From Methanocella_A sp963769045 (GTDB lineage: Archaea > Halobacteriota > Methanocellia > Methanocellales > Methanocellaceae): DNA of 64,000 nt. The position numbers and the translations under genes are program-made. Of this stretch, positions 56,669 to 64,000 are shown piece by piece. The stretch spans positions 1 through 64,000 of the forward strand of contig CAVYKK010000028.1 of the NCBI GenBank assembly GCA_963769045.1. Direction: 5' to 3'. The notes below the pieces were generated by a model. That model did no database searches. It saw nothing but the letters and a program-made list of their open reading frames with translations, and was not told the origin of the DNA. Within the stretch, counting starts at the first letter, position 1; each line of letters opens with the position of its first letter.

Positions 56669-56734
56669 ACGCTGCGCTTGCAGACAATAAACTCCCGAAT
56701 GCCGATACCCGGGCACTCGTTCGCGCGCGCGAAC
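56669..56734. repeat. Copy of an element terminus and a CG-rich palindrome
   Basis: ACGCTGCGCTTGC at 56669-56681 is identical to the outermost 13 nt of the 396-bp element at 42417. GTTCGCGCGCGCGAAC at 56719-56734 is a perfect 16-bp palindrome. Both lie in the spacer between the convergent hsp20 and DUF1614 genes. Confidence 0.6.
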
Positions 56735-56752
56735 GGCCGCCCGCCTGAGGAT

Positions 56753-57466
56753 TTAAACGAAAAAGCAGGCCACGATCGTCGATAAAAGCCCTGTCAGAAT
56801 GATCCCGTCGAAGGTGCCGAAGCCGCCCAGGCTGATGCTGCTGGTGCTCAACTTTTTCAACCGCAGTACGTTGATGACAGTGGTGCCGAGGATAGTGCCG
56901 ACGACGCCCGAGACAAAAGCCAGGCGGGCACAGTTATACAGGCCTCCGCCATACAGGCTCAGTCCCACCAGGGCCACACCCGTCGAGAGCAGCGGCGGGA
57001 CGTAGGCAGGCACGTAGAACCCGACGCTATGGGAAGGCTTCGAGAGCATGAAGACGCCCAGCGCGACGATCGCCGTCGAGAGCATCACAGTCAGGGGCTG
57101 TAGCGACAGGGCAAAGAAGGCCACGGCCAGCAGCGCGAAGATACAGCCGCCGAGGTTGACTGAGACCACGGTGTTGTGGCCATGCCACACGGGGAGCGGG
57201 TATTTCATGCCAAGGTAGGACACGTACCGCTGCTCGCTGTCCCGCCGGTTCTTGAACTCGAAGACCGGCAGATTCACCACGCCGCCGATGAGCACCGTCA
57301 TGTACAGCGCCACCGACTCGAAGACCGATAATCCCAGGACCTTATGCAGCGCATCGCCCGGGCTCCATTCAAGCAACGCTGATATTGCCAGCAGCATGAA
57401 CGGGAGCGCGAGCAGAAAGATAAAGAACGGCAGCGAGACCGGTAAAAAGAAAATGTTTTTCTTCAT
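56753..57466 (-). CDS. DUF1614-type membrane protein
   Basis: The protein of 237 residues has about seven membrane segments, starting MKKNIFFLPVSLPFFIFLLA, and the patterns AVLFESVALY-like SVFESVALYMTVLIGGVVN and GGCIFALLAVAFFA that recall the DUF1614 family found in methanogens and some bacteria. A charged loop, FEFKNRRDSEQRYVSYLG, follows the second pair of helices. Its role is unknown. The ATG at 57466 begins the hydrophobic N-terminus; the longer frame overlaps the PRC-barrel gene and is rejected. The two genes are probably co-transcribed. Confidence 0.75.
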   Translation of the reverse strand: MKKNIFFLPVSLPFFIFLLALPFMLLAISALLEWSPGDALHKVLGLSVFESVALYMTVLIGGVVNLPVFEFKNRRDSEQRYVSYLGMKYPLPVWHGHNTVVSVNLGGCIFALLAVAFFALSLQPLTVMLSTAIVALGVFMLSKPSHSVGFYVPAYVPPLLSTGVALVGLSLYGGGLYNCARLAFVSGVVGTILGTTVINVLRLKKLSTSSISLGGFGTFDGIILTGLLSTIVACFFV

Positions 57467-57485
57467 TCTGAGTGAGTAAGAGGGC

Positions 57486-57749
57486 TTACTTGCTGACAGC
57501 CATGGACGCTTTCTTGTCCACGACGATGTAGTCGCTGATCGCCCGCACTGCGGAGAACGGGATAAGGACCATGCCGTCCTGGGTCTCGTAGTTGTCCACA
57601 TTCAGGGTCATGTCCGGGCGGATGATGAGGTTCACCAGGTCTCCGGTCCTCATGTCGACCGTGATATTGTATAGGATTCCCATCTCCGAGCCGTCTGTAC
57701 CCATCACTTTCTTGTTGGAAAGCTCCTTCTTTGCCATCTTTTTGACCAT
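57486..57749 (-). CDS. PRC-barrel domain protein
   Basis: This 87-residue protein is a single PRC-barrel (ELSNKKVMGTDGSEMGILYN, then VDMRTGDLVNLIIRP and MVLIPFSAVRAISDYIVVD). Short archaeal PRC-barrel proteins of this type are common and have been linked with RNA metabolism or cell division; no specific function can be set here. The ATG at 57749 has GGAG 9 nt upstream; the ATG at 57758 directly abuts GGAG and 57737 is also possible. It precedes DUF1614 on the same strand by about 20 nt. Confidence 0.85.
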   Translation of the reverse strand: MVKKMAKKELSNKKVMGTDGSEMGILYNITVDMRTGDLVNLIIRPDMTLNVDNYETQDGMVLIPFSAVRAISDYIVVDKKASMAVSK

Positions 57750-57865
57750 AAGATCCATCTCCTACGTAGCTGCGGTATCCGCAGCCGCCTATAGATATGA
57801 TATTCGTAGTTAGAGTGTTACCATTAAATAAAATTTCGCATGTATAAGTGCTTTGTGCTTTACAC

Positions 57866-57999
57866 TATGGGCACTATGGGCACAATGATAATGCAATAAA
57901 AGAAAAGGGTTGGGGGCACAACGGTAAGCAACGACACCTGGCGGCGACTTAATCATCGCCTTTCCATTGTGTCCATCGTGCCCGTTGTGTCCTTCGTGT
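57866..57999. repeat. Palindromic repeat next to the second cdc48
   Basis: ATGGGCACTATGGGCACAAT (from 57867) is an imperfect inverse of CATTGTGTCCATCGTGCCCG (from 57964) with further units TTGTGTCC and TTCGTG up to the cdc48 stop codon. It is another member of the 8-9 nt unit family, here with TTGTG/ATCGTG-type units. Confidence 0.7.
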
Positions 58000-60228
58000 T
58001 TACAGGTACTCCGGCGTGAGGAATGCCTTCTGGACGTCTTTCGGCGTGCCGCCCTTGAAGTGTTCCTTGATCGCCTTGTAGTAGTTGGAGACCATGTCGT
58101 TCATGGTGGGCTTGACCTTCTTGATCGCCTCGTGGAAGTGCTTCGCGCCTACTTCTTTGGCGTCGAAGTTTTCGCGCAGCGCCAGCATGGCCGCCTCTCT
58201 GCAGACGGCCTCGATGTCGCTGCCCACGTAGTTGTCGGTCAGCTCGGCCATCTGGTTCAGGTCGACGTCGGGCGCCAGCGGCATTTTCCTCGAGTGTATC
58301 TTGAAGATGCCGACGCGGCCTTCTCTCGACGGCGGGCCCACGTAGACCAGGCGGTCGAACCTGCCAGGCCTCAACAGTGCCGAATCGATGATGTCAGGCC
58401 TGTTGGACGCGCCGATGACCACGACGCCTTCCAGTTCCACCAGTCCGTCCAGCTCCGTGAGGATCTGGTTGACCACGCGCTCCGACACGCGGCTGCCTTC
58501 GTCGCCGCCGCCTCTGGCCGGCGCAAGGGCGTCCAGCTCGTCGAAGAAGATGATGCTGGGCGATACCTGCCGTGCCTTGCGGAACGTCTCCCGGACGGCT
58601 TTCTCGGATTCGCCTACCCACTTGGAGAGCAGCTCAGGCCCGCGGATGTTGATGAAGTTAGCCTCCGACTCGCCGGCCACAGCCCTCGCGAGCAGCGTCT
58701 TGCCGGTGCCCGGGGGACCGTAGAGCACGATGCCCTTGGGCGGCTTGATGCCCATGTCGGTGAACTTCTTCGGGTTGCGGAGCGGCCACTCGATGGTCTC
58801 GATGATTTCCTGTCTGGCCTCGTCCAGGCCTCCGACATCCGACCAGCGGGTGTTGGTAGCCTCGATGAAGATCTCTCTCATCGCGGACGGCTGCACCTCT
58901 TTCAGCGCTGCGGTGAAGTCGTCACCATATACGCGCATCTTCTCCAGGAATTCCCGGGGAATTTCCTTGTCCAGGTCGATGTCCGGCAAGTACCGTCTCA
59001 ACGCCTTCATCGCGGCTTCCTTGCACAGCCCGGACAGGTCGGCGCCCACGAAACCATGAGTCGTCGCCGAGATGCGATTAAGATCGACGTTCTCCAGCGG
59101 CATGCCCCTGGAATGGATCTGGAGGATCTCCAGCCGGTCGGGGGCGTCAGGTACGCCGATTTCTATCTCCCGGTCAAACCGGCCTGCACGGCGCAGCGCC
59201 GGATCGATGGCGTCCAGCCGGTTAGTCGCGCCGATGACGACGACCTGGCCTCTCTCTTCGAGGCCGTCCATCATGGTGAGCAGCTGTGCCACAACACGGC
59301 GCTCTACCTCACCGGTGACCTCCTCACGCTTGGGCGCAATGGAGTCCAGCTCGTCGATGAAGATGATCGACGGCGCGGAGTCGCGGGCGTTCTCGAATAT
59401 CTCGCGAAGCCGCTGCTCCGACTCGCCGTAGTACTTGGACATGATCTCCGGCCCGGCGATGGAGTAGAACTCCGCGCCGCACTCGTTGGCGACTGCCTTC
59501 GCGAGCAGTGTCTTGCCAGTGCCCGGCGGCCCGTGGAGCAATACGCCCTTGGGTGGGTCGATGCCCAGCCGCTGGAACAGTTCCGGGTGCTTCATGGGCA
59601 GCTCGATCATCTCGCGGACGCGCTGTACTTCCTCGCGCAGCCCGCCGATGTCCTCGTACGTAATCCCGGTCGTCTTGTATTCCTCGTAGCCGCGGACCGG
59701 CTTGTCCCGCAGCTCGATCTCCGTGTTCTCGTTGATCAGGGCCGGCCCGGCGGGCTCGACCTTGACGGCAATGAGCGGAATAGCCTGATTCGACAGCGTC
59801 CTTCCCATGAACGGGTTGGTCATGCTGCTCATCAGGGGCACGACGTCGCCGAGGATGATCGGCCGCTTCAGGAGCTGGTGCTTGATCATCTCCACGGCGT
59901 TGCCGCTGAACTGGATGGCGGTGCCCTCGGGCGGCGCCAGTACGATGTGCTGAGCGTCCTTGACGGTGGCCTTCCTCACTTTAACGCGCTCGCCGATACC
60001 GACGTCTGCGTTCTGCCTGGTAAAGCCGTCGATGCGGATCATCTCCTGGCCCCAGTCCCGCTTCTCGGCCCGCCACACCTTGGCCACGGTGTTACGCTTG
60101 CCTTCGATCTCAATGATGTCCCCCGGCGAGAGCTTCAGCTCCAGGAGGGTGTTAGGGTCAATGCGGGCGATGCCCCGGCCAAAATCGCTGGGCAGCGCCT
60201 TTGCAACCTTTAGATATAGCTCTTTCAT
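58000..60228 (-). CDS. cdc48: Cdc48/VAT-type AAA+ ATPase (second copy)
   Basis: This 742-residue paralogue has the same layout: N-domain (GRGIARIDPNTLLELKLSPG), two AAA modules with GPPGTGKT Walker A motifs, Walker B IIFIDELDSIAPKREE and IIFFDELDALAPARGG, and arginine fingers (RRAGRFDREIE; RPGRFDRLVY). It ends PEYL without the Lys/Glu-rich tail of the first copy, and its N-domain has diverged more. The ATG at 60228 has GGGAG 4 nt upstream; a TTG at 60240 is less likely. The promoter is separate and shows no HSR1-type site. Confidence 0.95.
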   Translation of the reverse strand: MKELYLKVAKALPSDFGRGIARIDPNTLLELKLSPGDIIEIEGKRNTVAKVWRAEKRDWGQEMIRIDGFTRQNADVGIGERVKVRKATVKDAQHIVLAPPEGTAIQFSGNAVEMIKHQLLKRPIILGDVVPLMSSMTNPFMGRTLSNQAIPLIAVKVEPAGPALINENTEIELRDKPVRGYEEYKTTGITYEDIGGLREEVQRVREMIELPMKHPELFQRLGIDPPKGVLLHGPPGTGKTLLAKAVANECGAEFYSIAGPEIMSKYYGESEQRLREIFENARDSAPSIIFIDELDSIAPKREEVTGEVERRVVAQLLTMMDGLEERGQVVVIGATNRLDAIDPALRRAGRFDREIEIGVPDAPDRLEILQIHSRGMPLENVDLNRISATTHGFVGADLSGLCKEAAMKALRRYLPDIDLDKEIPREFLEKMRVYGDDFTAALKEVQPSAMREIFIEATNTRWSDVGGLDEARQEIIETIEWPLRNPKKFTDMGIKPPKGIVLYGPPGTGKTLLARAVAGESEANFINIRGPELLSKWVGESEKAVRETFRKARQVSPSIIFFDELDALAPARGGGDEGSRVSERVVNQILTELDGLVELEGVVVIGASNRPDIIDSALLRPGRFDRLVYVGPPSREGRVGIFKIHSRKMPLAPDVDLNQMAELTDNYVGSDIEAVCREAAMLALRENFDAKEVGAKHFHEAIKKVKPTMNDMVSNYYKAIKEHFKGGTPKDVQKAFLTPEYL

Positions 60229-60654
60229 AAGACTCCCCAAATTATCCTGATGGTTGTGTGAATCGTCCTCTGTGCGTCATGTCAAATGTCAGCGATCATA
60301 TTTGATATCGGGTTATTTAACATAGTTGGTGCTGTTCGTCTGTCCTACAGCTTTACACTGCCCGCTTTTTTATGGAAAAGCGGGAAAAGGCGCGATGACC
60401 TCATGTATATATTGTTCGTACAAAAAGTTTCTCGTGACGGTGGGCTGATGCGTGCGCTGTCTACCTTTCCGGCCGGCGCCACATCGCGTCGTCCCCGCAC
60501 ATAAAATCGGCCGATCATCGCATAATCTAGATAAAAACGTGTGCGAACCTATCTCTGGAGCGCGGTTGCAGCCTACGACGGTTACAGTCGCCAGTCGTGC
60601 TATGATTAAGGCTATAAGCGCAGACAGACATTCATTGGTGGGAACGGTGAAATT
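60229..60654. other. Divergent spacer between cdc48 and larC
   Basis: The spacer has AT-rich elements on both strands (60290-60330) that are candidates for TATA boxes, including GTTATTTAAC near 60313. The remainder is GC-mixed with no hairpin or gene I can support; a frame at 60286-60504 has no ribosome-binding site or protein-like pattern. No CTAAC-N5-GTTAG site was found. Confidence 0.4.
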
Positions 60655-61863
60655 TTGAAGTGCCTGATCTTCGATCCCTATTGCGGAGCCAGCGAACAGA
60701 TGATCCTCGGTGCCCTGCTGAGCTGCGGTGCCGATGAGTGGCGTGTCAAGGGCGCAGTGGAGGGCCTGAGCGGCGCTCCACTCCTGGTGCGCGACGTCCG
60801 CAAGGACAGCCGGTCAGTGAAGGTCGCGGAGATCGACGAAAAGAATGCCCGAGGCGTCTGGCCCGCCTACCTGACGAAGGACGAGGCGTTGAACAAGCTG
60901 TTCGTGGCCCATGAGAACGAGCCGGTCAGGACCGACGCCCGGTGCATCGTGCGTTCCATCATCGATGCCCGGGAGAAGGCCGGTAACGGCGAGCCTGTCA
61001 TCAGCGTTGGCTCTGCCGCCATGATCCTGGGAGTCTGCACGGCCTATGATACGCTGGGCCGGCCATACATCCAGTCGACGCCGGTAGCCATGGGCGGCGG
61101 CATGATTGACACGGCATGCGGCAAAATGCCCGTCCCGACGCCGGAGACCATGGCGATCCTCAACGGTTCCGGGCTGATGGTCCAGGGCGGCCCGTTCGAG
61201 GGCGAGCTGCTCACGCTGGAGGGCGCCGCCATACTTGCTTATTTTGTCAAAGCATCGGGCAGGTACTACCCTGAGAACCGGGCCATCGCGACCGGCTACG
61301 GGCAGGGCTACCTCGAGCTGCCCGTCCCGGACGTGCTCCGGGCGGTGGTCTGCGAGGTGGACGACGCCATGATCGCCGACCGCATCGAGCTGCTGGAGAC
61401 AAACGTGGACGACGTGACCGGAGAAGTGCTCGGCAACCTGATCGAGGAACTGATAGAGATGGGTGCCCGGGACGTGAGCATCATCCCGGCGACCATGAAG
61501 AAGGGCAGGAGCGGCCAGCTCATCCGTGTCGTGTGCAAAGCGGAAGACGGCCCGGCGCTGTCCCGGCGCATCATGCTGGAGACCGGATCGCTGGGCGTGC
61601 GGGTGATACCGGTCAAGCACCGACACATCGCGCAGCGAGAGGTCAAGGTCATTAACGTGTGCGTAGATGAGAACACGTACCCGATGCGCTTCAAGGTGGC
61701 CACGGATACCAACGGCCACATACTGGACCTGTCGGTCGAATACGACGACGCAAGACGGGTCTCCCGGGAGATGTCGATGCCGCTGAAGACGGTCATCCGC
61801 AAAACAGAGGCCGAGGCCTGGCTGCAGTACGACCAGACATGCTGCAAAGAGAAAAAAGGCTGA
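60655..61863 (+). CDS. larC: Nickel-insertion/pincer-cofactor protein LarC (DUF111)
   Basis: LarC (402 residues) inserts nickel into the pincer nucleotide cofactor used by lactate racemase LarA. The family motifs are FDPYCGASEQMILGALLSCG at the N-terminus, TPVAMGGGMIDTACGKMPVP and PTPETMAILNG in the middle, and LETNVDDVTGEVLGNLIEEL with PATMKKGRSGQLIRVVC later on. LarA, LarB and LarE are not in the window. In methanogens the partner enzyme is often unclear. The start is TTG at 60655 preceded by GGTGA. Confidence 0.9.
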   Translation: MKCLIFDPYCGASEQMILGALLSCGADEWRVKGAVEGLSGAPLLVRDVRKDSRSVKVAEIDEKNARGVWPAYLTKDEALNKLFVAHENEPVRTDARCIVRSIIDAREKAGNGEPVISVGSAAMILGVCTAYDTLGRPYIQSTPVAMGGGMIDTACGKMPVPTPETMAILNGSGLMVQGGPFEGELLTLEGAAILAYFVKASGRYYPENRAIATGYGQGYLELPVPDVLRAVVCEVDDAMIADRIELLETNVDDVTGEVLGNLIEELIEMGARDVSIIPATMKKGRSGQLIRVVCKAEDGPALSRRIMLETGSLGVRVIPVKHRHIAQREVKVINVCVDENTYPMRFKVATDTNGHILDLSVEYDDARRVSREMSMPLKTVIRKTEAEAWLQYDQTCCKEKKG

Positions 61864-62072
61864 AAGGCGCCAAGGTTCTAAGAGAAGGTGCCAAGGCGCC
61901 ACTGTAGAAAATATGAGACGCCAAGGCACCAAGCTTTTTTATAATATTTAAGGTGCCAGTAGGTCAAGAATGTATACACGTTTCCTGACATGGAAATGGA
62001 TCAATAGTTAATCTTATTATCATGACTTGGCGCCTTGGCGACTCTTCCTGGAAACTTGGAAACCTGGCGGCC
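61864..62072. repeat. Palindromic repeat of GGCGCCAAGG units
   Basis: The left part (61866-61932) has GGCGCCAAGG, GGTGCCAAGGCGCC and GACGCCAAGGCACCAAG. The right part (62025-62072) has CTTGGCGCCTTGGCGACTC and a final CCTGGCGGCC. They are imperfect inverse copies separated by an AT-richer middle of about 90 bp. The element lies between convergent larC and the Gly-rich gene. Confidence 0.75.
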
Positions 62073-62152
62073 AAAAAAGTGTTTTGTCAAAGATAGTGGC
62101 TCCCGGCATGTCCGCCGGGCCACGATCTCTAAATCCTCTCAATCCTCGCTTA

Positions 62153-62461
62153 TCAGAACCCGAACGGGCCGAAGCCAAAGCCGCCAAGGCCGAGGCCGCA
62201 TCCGCCGAAGCCGAGGCCGCCGAAGCCGAGACCAAAGGGCACGCCAAGGCCACAGCCGATGCCGAACGGGCTGAAGCCGAAGCCGGCAGTCCCGAACGTG
62301 TTAAAGCTCGACGTCGATGTGAAGCTGCTCTGGAAAGCGGCGCCTGTGCCGAAGCCAAGGCCACCGATGCCGAACGGGCCGAACCATGCCGAGGCCGGCA
62401 CGACGACAGCCGCCGCAGCCAGCGCGATAGCGAGGACTACTACAATCTTTGATACTTTCAT
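62153..62461 (-). CDS. Gly/Phe-rich secreted repeat protein
   Basis: The 102-residue protein has a signal peptide (VVVLAIALAAAAVVVPASA), then a mature part made almost only of Gly, Phe, Leu and Pro in short repeats (GPFGIGGLGFGTG, GFGFSPFGIGCGLG, GLGFGGLGFGGCGLG), with a Ser/Thr/Phe segment between (FQSSFTSTSSFNTF). Two cysteines lie in the repeats. It could be a self-assembling envelope or matrix protein; no homology is recognised. The ATG at 62461 follows GGGGGGA, a strong ribosome-binding site. Confidence 0.75.
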   Translation of the reverse strand: MKVSKIVVVLAIALAAAAVVVPASAWFGPFGIGGLGFGTGAAFQSSFTSTSSFNTFGTAGFGFSPFGIGCGLGVPFGLGFGGLGFGGCGLGLGGFGFGPFGF

Positions 62462-62629
62462 TAAATCCCCCCACACTATACAGGACTTGTGCCTGGAATT
62501 ATATATAGACTATTCAATTTAATAACGCAAGGAGGCCGTGCGTACCGTCTGTTTTAACGACTGATTGTAAAAATAGCTCGAATTGTCATTATATAGGCGA
62601 TTAACACGTTAAACGGTTAAAAAGGCTGA

Positions 62630-63661
62630 TTATCGGTCTTTCTTGAACAGCCTGGCGCACAACAATGCGAAGAACGGCAGTGCGAGCACCCAATAGTGCA
62701 GGTACTGCCGGATGAGGATGGTAAGCGCGAAGCCGACCGCCGACAGCAGGAAATACGTCTCTGCCGTGCCCAGCTTCCTGTCTTTAAAGGCGCTCGCAAG
62801 CCCAATAACGATGACCGAAGTGAACATGCTGGTGGCCATGGCGATGTTCGCGGCCAGCATCAACGGATCCGACGTGCGGTAGCTGGTCACGCCTTCGACG
62901 TTCGTCTCGACGAAGTAGCTGATGACGATGCCGAAGCTCCAGAACAGCGAGGCGTTCAGGGCCTCAAAGCCGTAGATGGCAAGGACGGCGCCGAACATGG
63001 CCAGCAGCGGCACAGCCACGCCGGCCAGGAATGCGGGAGCTTTCCGCAGGCTTTTGTCGAGGTACATGACGACCAGCAGCAGTGGCAGCGAGAGCAGGGC
63101 ATATTGCTTGAAGCCGATGGCAGCACCCACGCATAGCCCCGCCAGGAAATAATGGCGGTTTTTGCCACATAGCGCAAAGTACGAGGCCAGTAGCACGAAC
63201 GTAATTGCGAACGGCTCGGACAATACGAAATAGCCCTGGGCCCAGCCGATGTTCAGGGTGAAGAGCACCCCGGCCAGCAGCCCCGCCGTCCGGCCGTAGA
63301 GTTCCCAGCCGATCTTCATGACCACGAAGGCGCTGATCAGGTTGCAGAGGCCCACCAGCAGCATGCCGCCAAGGGCCCACTGGCCCAGCAGCTCAGGCAG
63401 TGTCAGGACAGCGAAGAGAAGCGGCGGCTTCGGGTCCTTGTAGTCCATGTAAGGGGTCGCGCCATTGACGATGGCCTTGGCCATCTCGTGGAACCGCGCG
63501 GTGTCATAGGTCGCCCACGGGCTGTTCATAAATAGCGAGGAGGCATACAGCATGACCAGGATGATAATGCCGAACAGAATCATGGCGCATACGAGAAACG
63601 TGCGATCCGACAGGTTCGGCAAGAGCCGGTTACCTTTTTTCGTTGCAGTATCATCGGCCAT
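62630..63661 (-). CDS. GT39-like membrane glycosyltransferase
   Basis: This polytopic protein of about 343 residues resembles the GT39/ArnT-type glycosyltransferases that use polyprenyl-phosphate sugars. A short first loop carries acidic residues (TYDTARFHEMAKAIVNG, then YMDYKDPKPPLLF) where the catalytic Asp usually lies, followed by about ten membrane helices. The C-terminus (QYLHYWVLALPFFALLCARL) nearly repeats that of the upstream gene, so the two are paralogues. The start is taken as the ATG at 63661; the frame extends to 63703 over the end of the upstream gene. Confidence 0.8.
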   Translation of the reverse strand: MADDTATKKGNRLLPNLSDRTFLVCAMILFGIIILVMLYASSLFMNSPWATYDTARFHEMAKAIVNGATPYMDYKDPKPPLLFAVLTLPELLGQWALGGMLLVGLCNLISAFVVMKIGWELYGRTAGLLAGVLFTLNIGWAQGYFVLSEPFAITFVLLASYFALCGKNRHYFLAGLCVGAAIGFKQYALLSLPLLLVVMYLDKSLRKAPAFLAGVAVPLLAMFGAVLAIYGFEALNASLFWSFGIVISYFVETNVEGVTSYRTSDPLMLAANIAMATSMFTSVIVIGLASAFKDRKLGTAETYFLLSAVGFALTILIRQYLHYWVLALPFFALLCARLFKKDR

Positions 63662-63692
63662 AAGATCAACTGCCTGAAATGCAAGTGCAACG

Positions 63693-64000
63693 TTATGAGG
63701 CAATTGGGATAATAACCTTTTGGTCTTCCGAAAAGAGCCTCGCGCACAGCAATGCCGCGAACGGCAACGCGAAAATCCAGCAGTGGAGATACTGTCCCGT
63801 CAGGAGCATGACGATGAAAAGCAGGGAGCCTGCGAGCAGCAAGCCTCCCGTAGCGCCGGCAGGTCTGCGGCAGCAGAAGCCTGCCACGGCCAGCAGGTAC
63901 AGTGACGTGAGGGCGGACAGTGATGCGATGATGTTCGCCGCAGCGAGGAACGGGTCGCCATAGCTATTGCCTGCCGCGTTTCTGTCCTGCGTAAAAGTCA
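63693..64000 (-). CDS. GT39-like membrane glycosyltransferase, C-terminal part (cut by window edge)
   Basis: The last 101 codons of a second glycosyltransferase are visible. They contain NSYGDPFLAAANIIASLSAL, membrane helices and a C-terminus QYLHCWIFALPFAALLCARL close to that of the next gene, so the two are tandem paralogues. The stop at 63693 is 32 nt before the neighbour's ATG. The active-site loop lies outside the window. The pair may act in surface or protein glycosylation. Confidence 0.75.
   Translation of the reverse strand, partial: TFTQDRNAAGNSYGDPFLAAANIIASLSALTSLYLLAVAGFCCRRPAGATGGLLLAGSLLFIVMLLTGQYLHCWIFALPFAALLCARLFSEDQKVIIPIAS

Noticed and set aside
57967..60213. Plus-strand open frame of 748 codons opposite the second cdc48
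   Set aside because: It mirrors the AAA+ gene, lacks any motif and has shadow-type composition.

Overview
The window reads as chromosomal DNA of a hydrogenotrophic/formate-using methanogenic archaeon of the Methanocella (Methanocellales, Rice Cluster I) type. This is inferred from a near-complete formylmethanofuran dehydrogenase / heterodisulfide reductase / F420-non-reducing hydrogenase cluster, methanofuran (mfnB) and archaeal ether-lipid genes (GGGP synthase, UbiA-type DGGGP synthase), KEOPS Cgi121, Hel308, Cdc48/VAT, an HSR1-like heat-shock regulator and Tfx. Many genes have a TATA box about 25-30 nt before the start codon (leaderless), and the coding DNA is GC-rich with AT-rich promoters. 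No rRNA, tRNA, CRISPR array, IS element or prophage was recognised.

Layout. 1-14.1 kb is the energy-conservation core. A minus-strand run fwdG-fwdF-hdrC-hdrB-hdrA-mvhD-fwdD-fwdB-fwdA-fwdC plus a chorismate-lyase-like gene leads towards the 5' part of fdhA, which has its own promoter. Divergently, mvhG-mvhA encode the hydrogenase. Together they encode the first CO2-reducing step, the last heterodisulfide step, the electron-bifurcating link and both electron inputs (H2 and formate). 14.2-20 kb holds a B-box zinc protein, a TctA-like transporter, an exported SagB-type nitroreductase, a Rieske protein, hisG and GGGP synthase. 20.4-26.3 kb carries a methyltransferase, UbiA, tsr3, a cupin, hel308 and cgi121. 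26.5-31.3 kb has a flavodoxin/ferredoxin membrane protein, three small Cys-rich or HhH genes, and the divergent fdhD / tfx-DUF1786 pair. 31.5-36.7 kb holds an MFS transporter, CheW, a YkgJ-type protein and small secreted proteins. 36.9-40 kb has two moeA genes, one fused to a periplasmic-binding-like domain. 40-52.6 kb includes an alkaline-phosphatase-superfamily protein, a Cys-rich PAS-like protein, a LeuA/CimA-type synthase with a disrupted 5' end, a NYN protein, DHH phosphoesterase + HisA-like protein, a thioredoxin-CcdA fusion, mfnB and guaB. 53-60.2 kb is a protein quality-control block: HSR1-like regulator-cdc48-hsp20, then DUF1614, a PRC-barrel protein and a second cdc48. 60.6-64 kb has larC, a Gly/Phe-rich secreted protein and two tandem GT39-like membrane glycosyltransferases (one cut by the window end).

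The least explained signal is a family of intergenic palindromes at about a dozen loci. Their arms are built from tandem 8-9 nt units (TTGGCGnC, CTCTGTGnC, TTTGTGnC, TTCGTGGCC and similar) and often end in locus-specific inverted repeats of 26-50 bp. They sit only between genes and fill much of the non-coding DNA. Other noteworthy signals are a heat-shock operator matching CTAAC-N5-GTTAG, hairpins overlapping stop codons, short tandem duplications of gene 3' ends, and repeat clusters that look like operators upstream of ubiA/tsr3 and the leuA-type gene.
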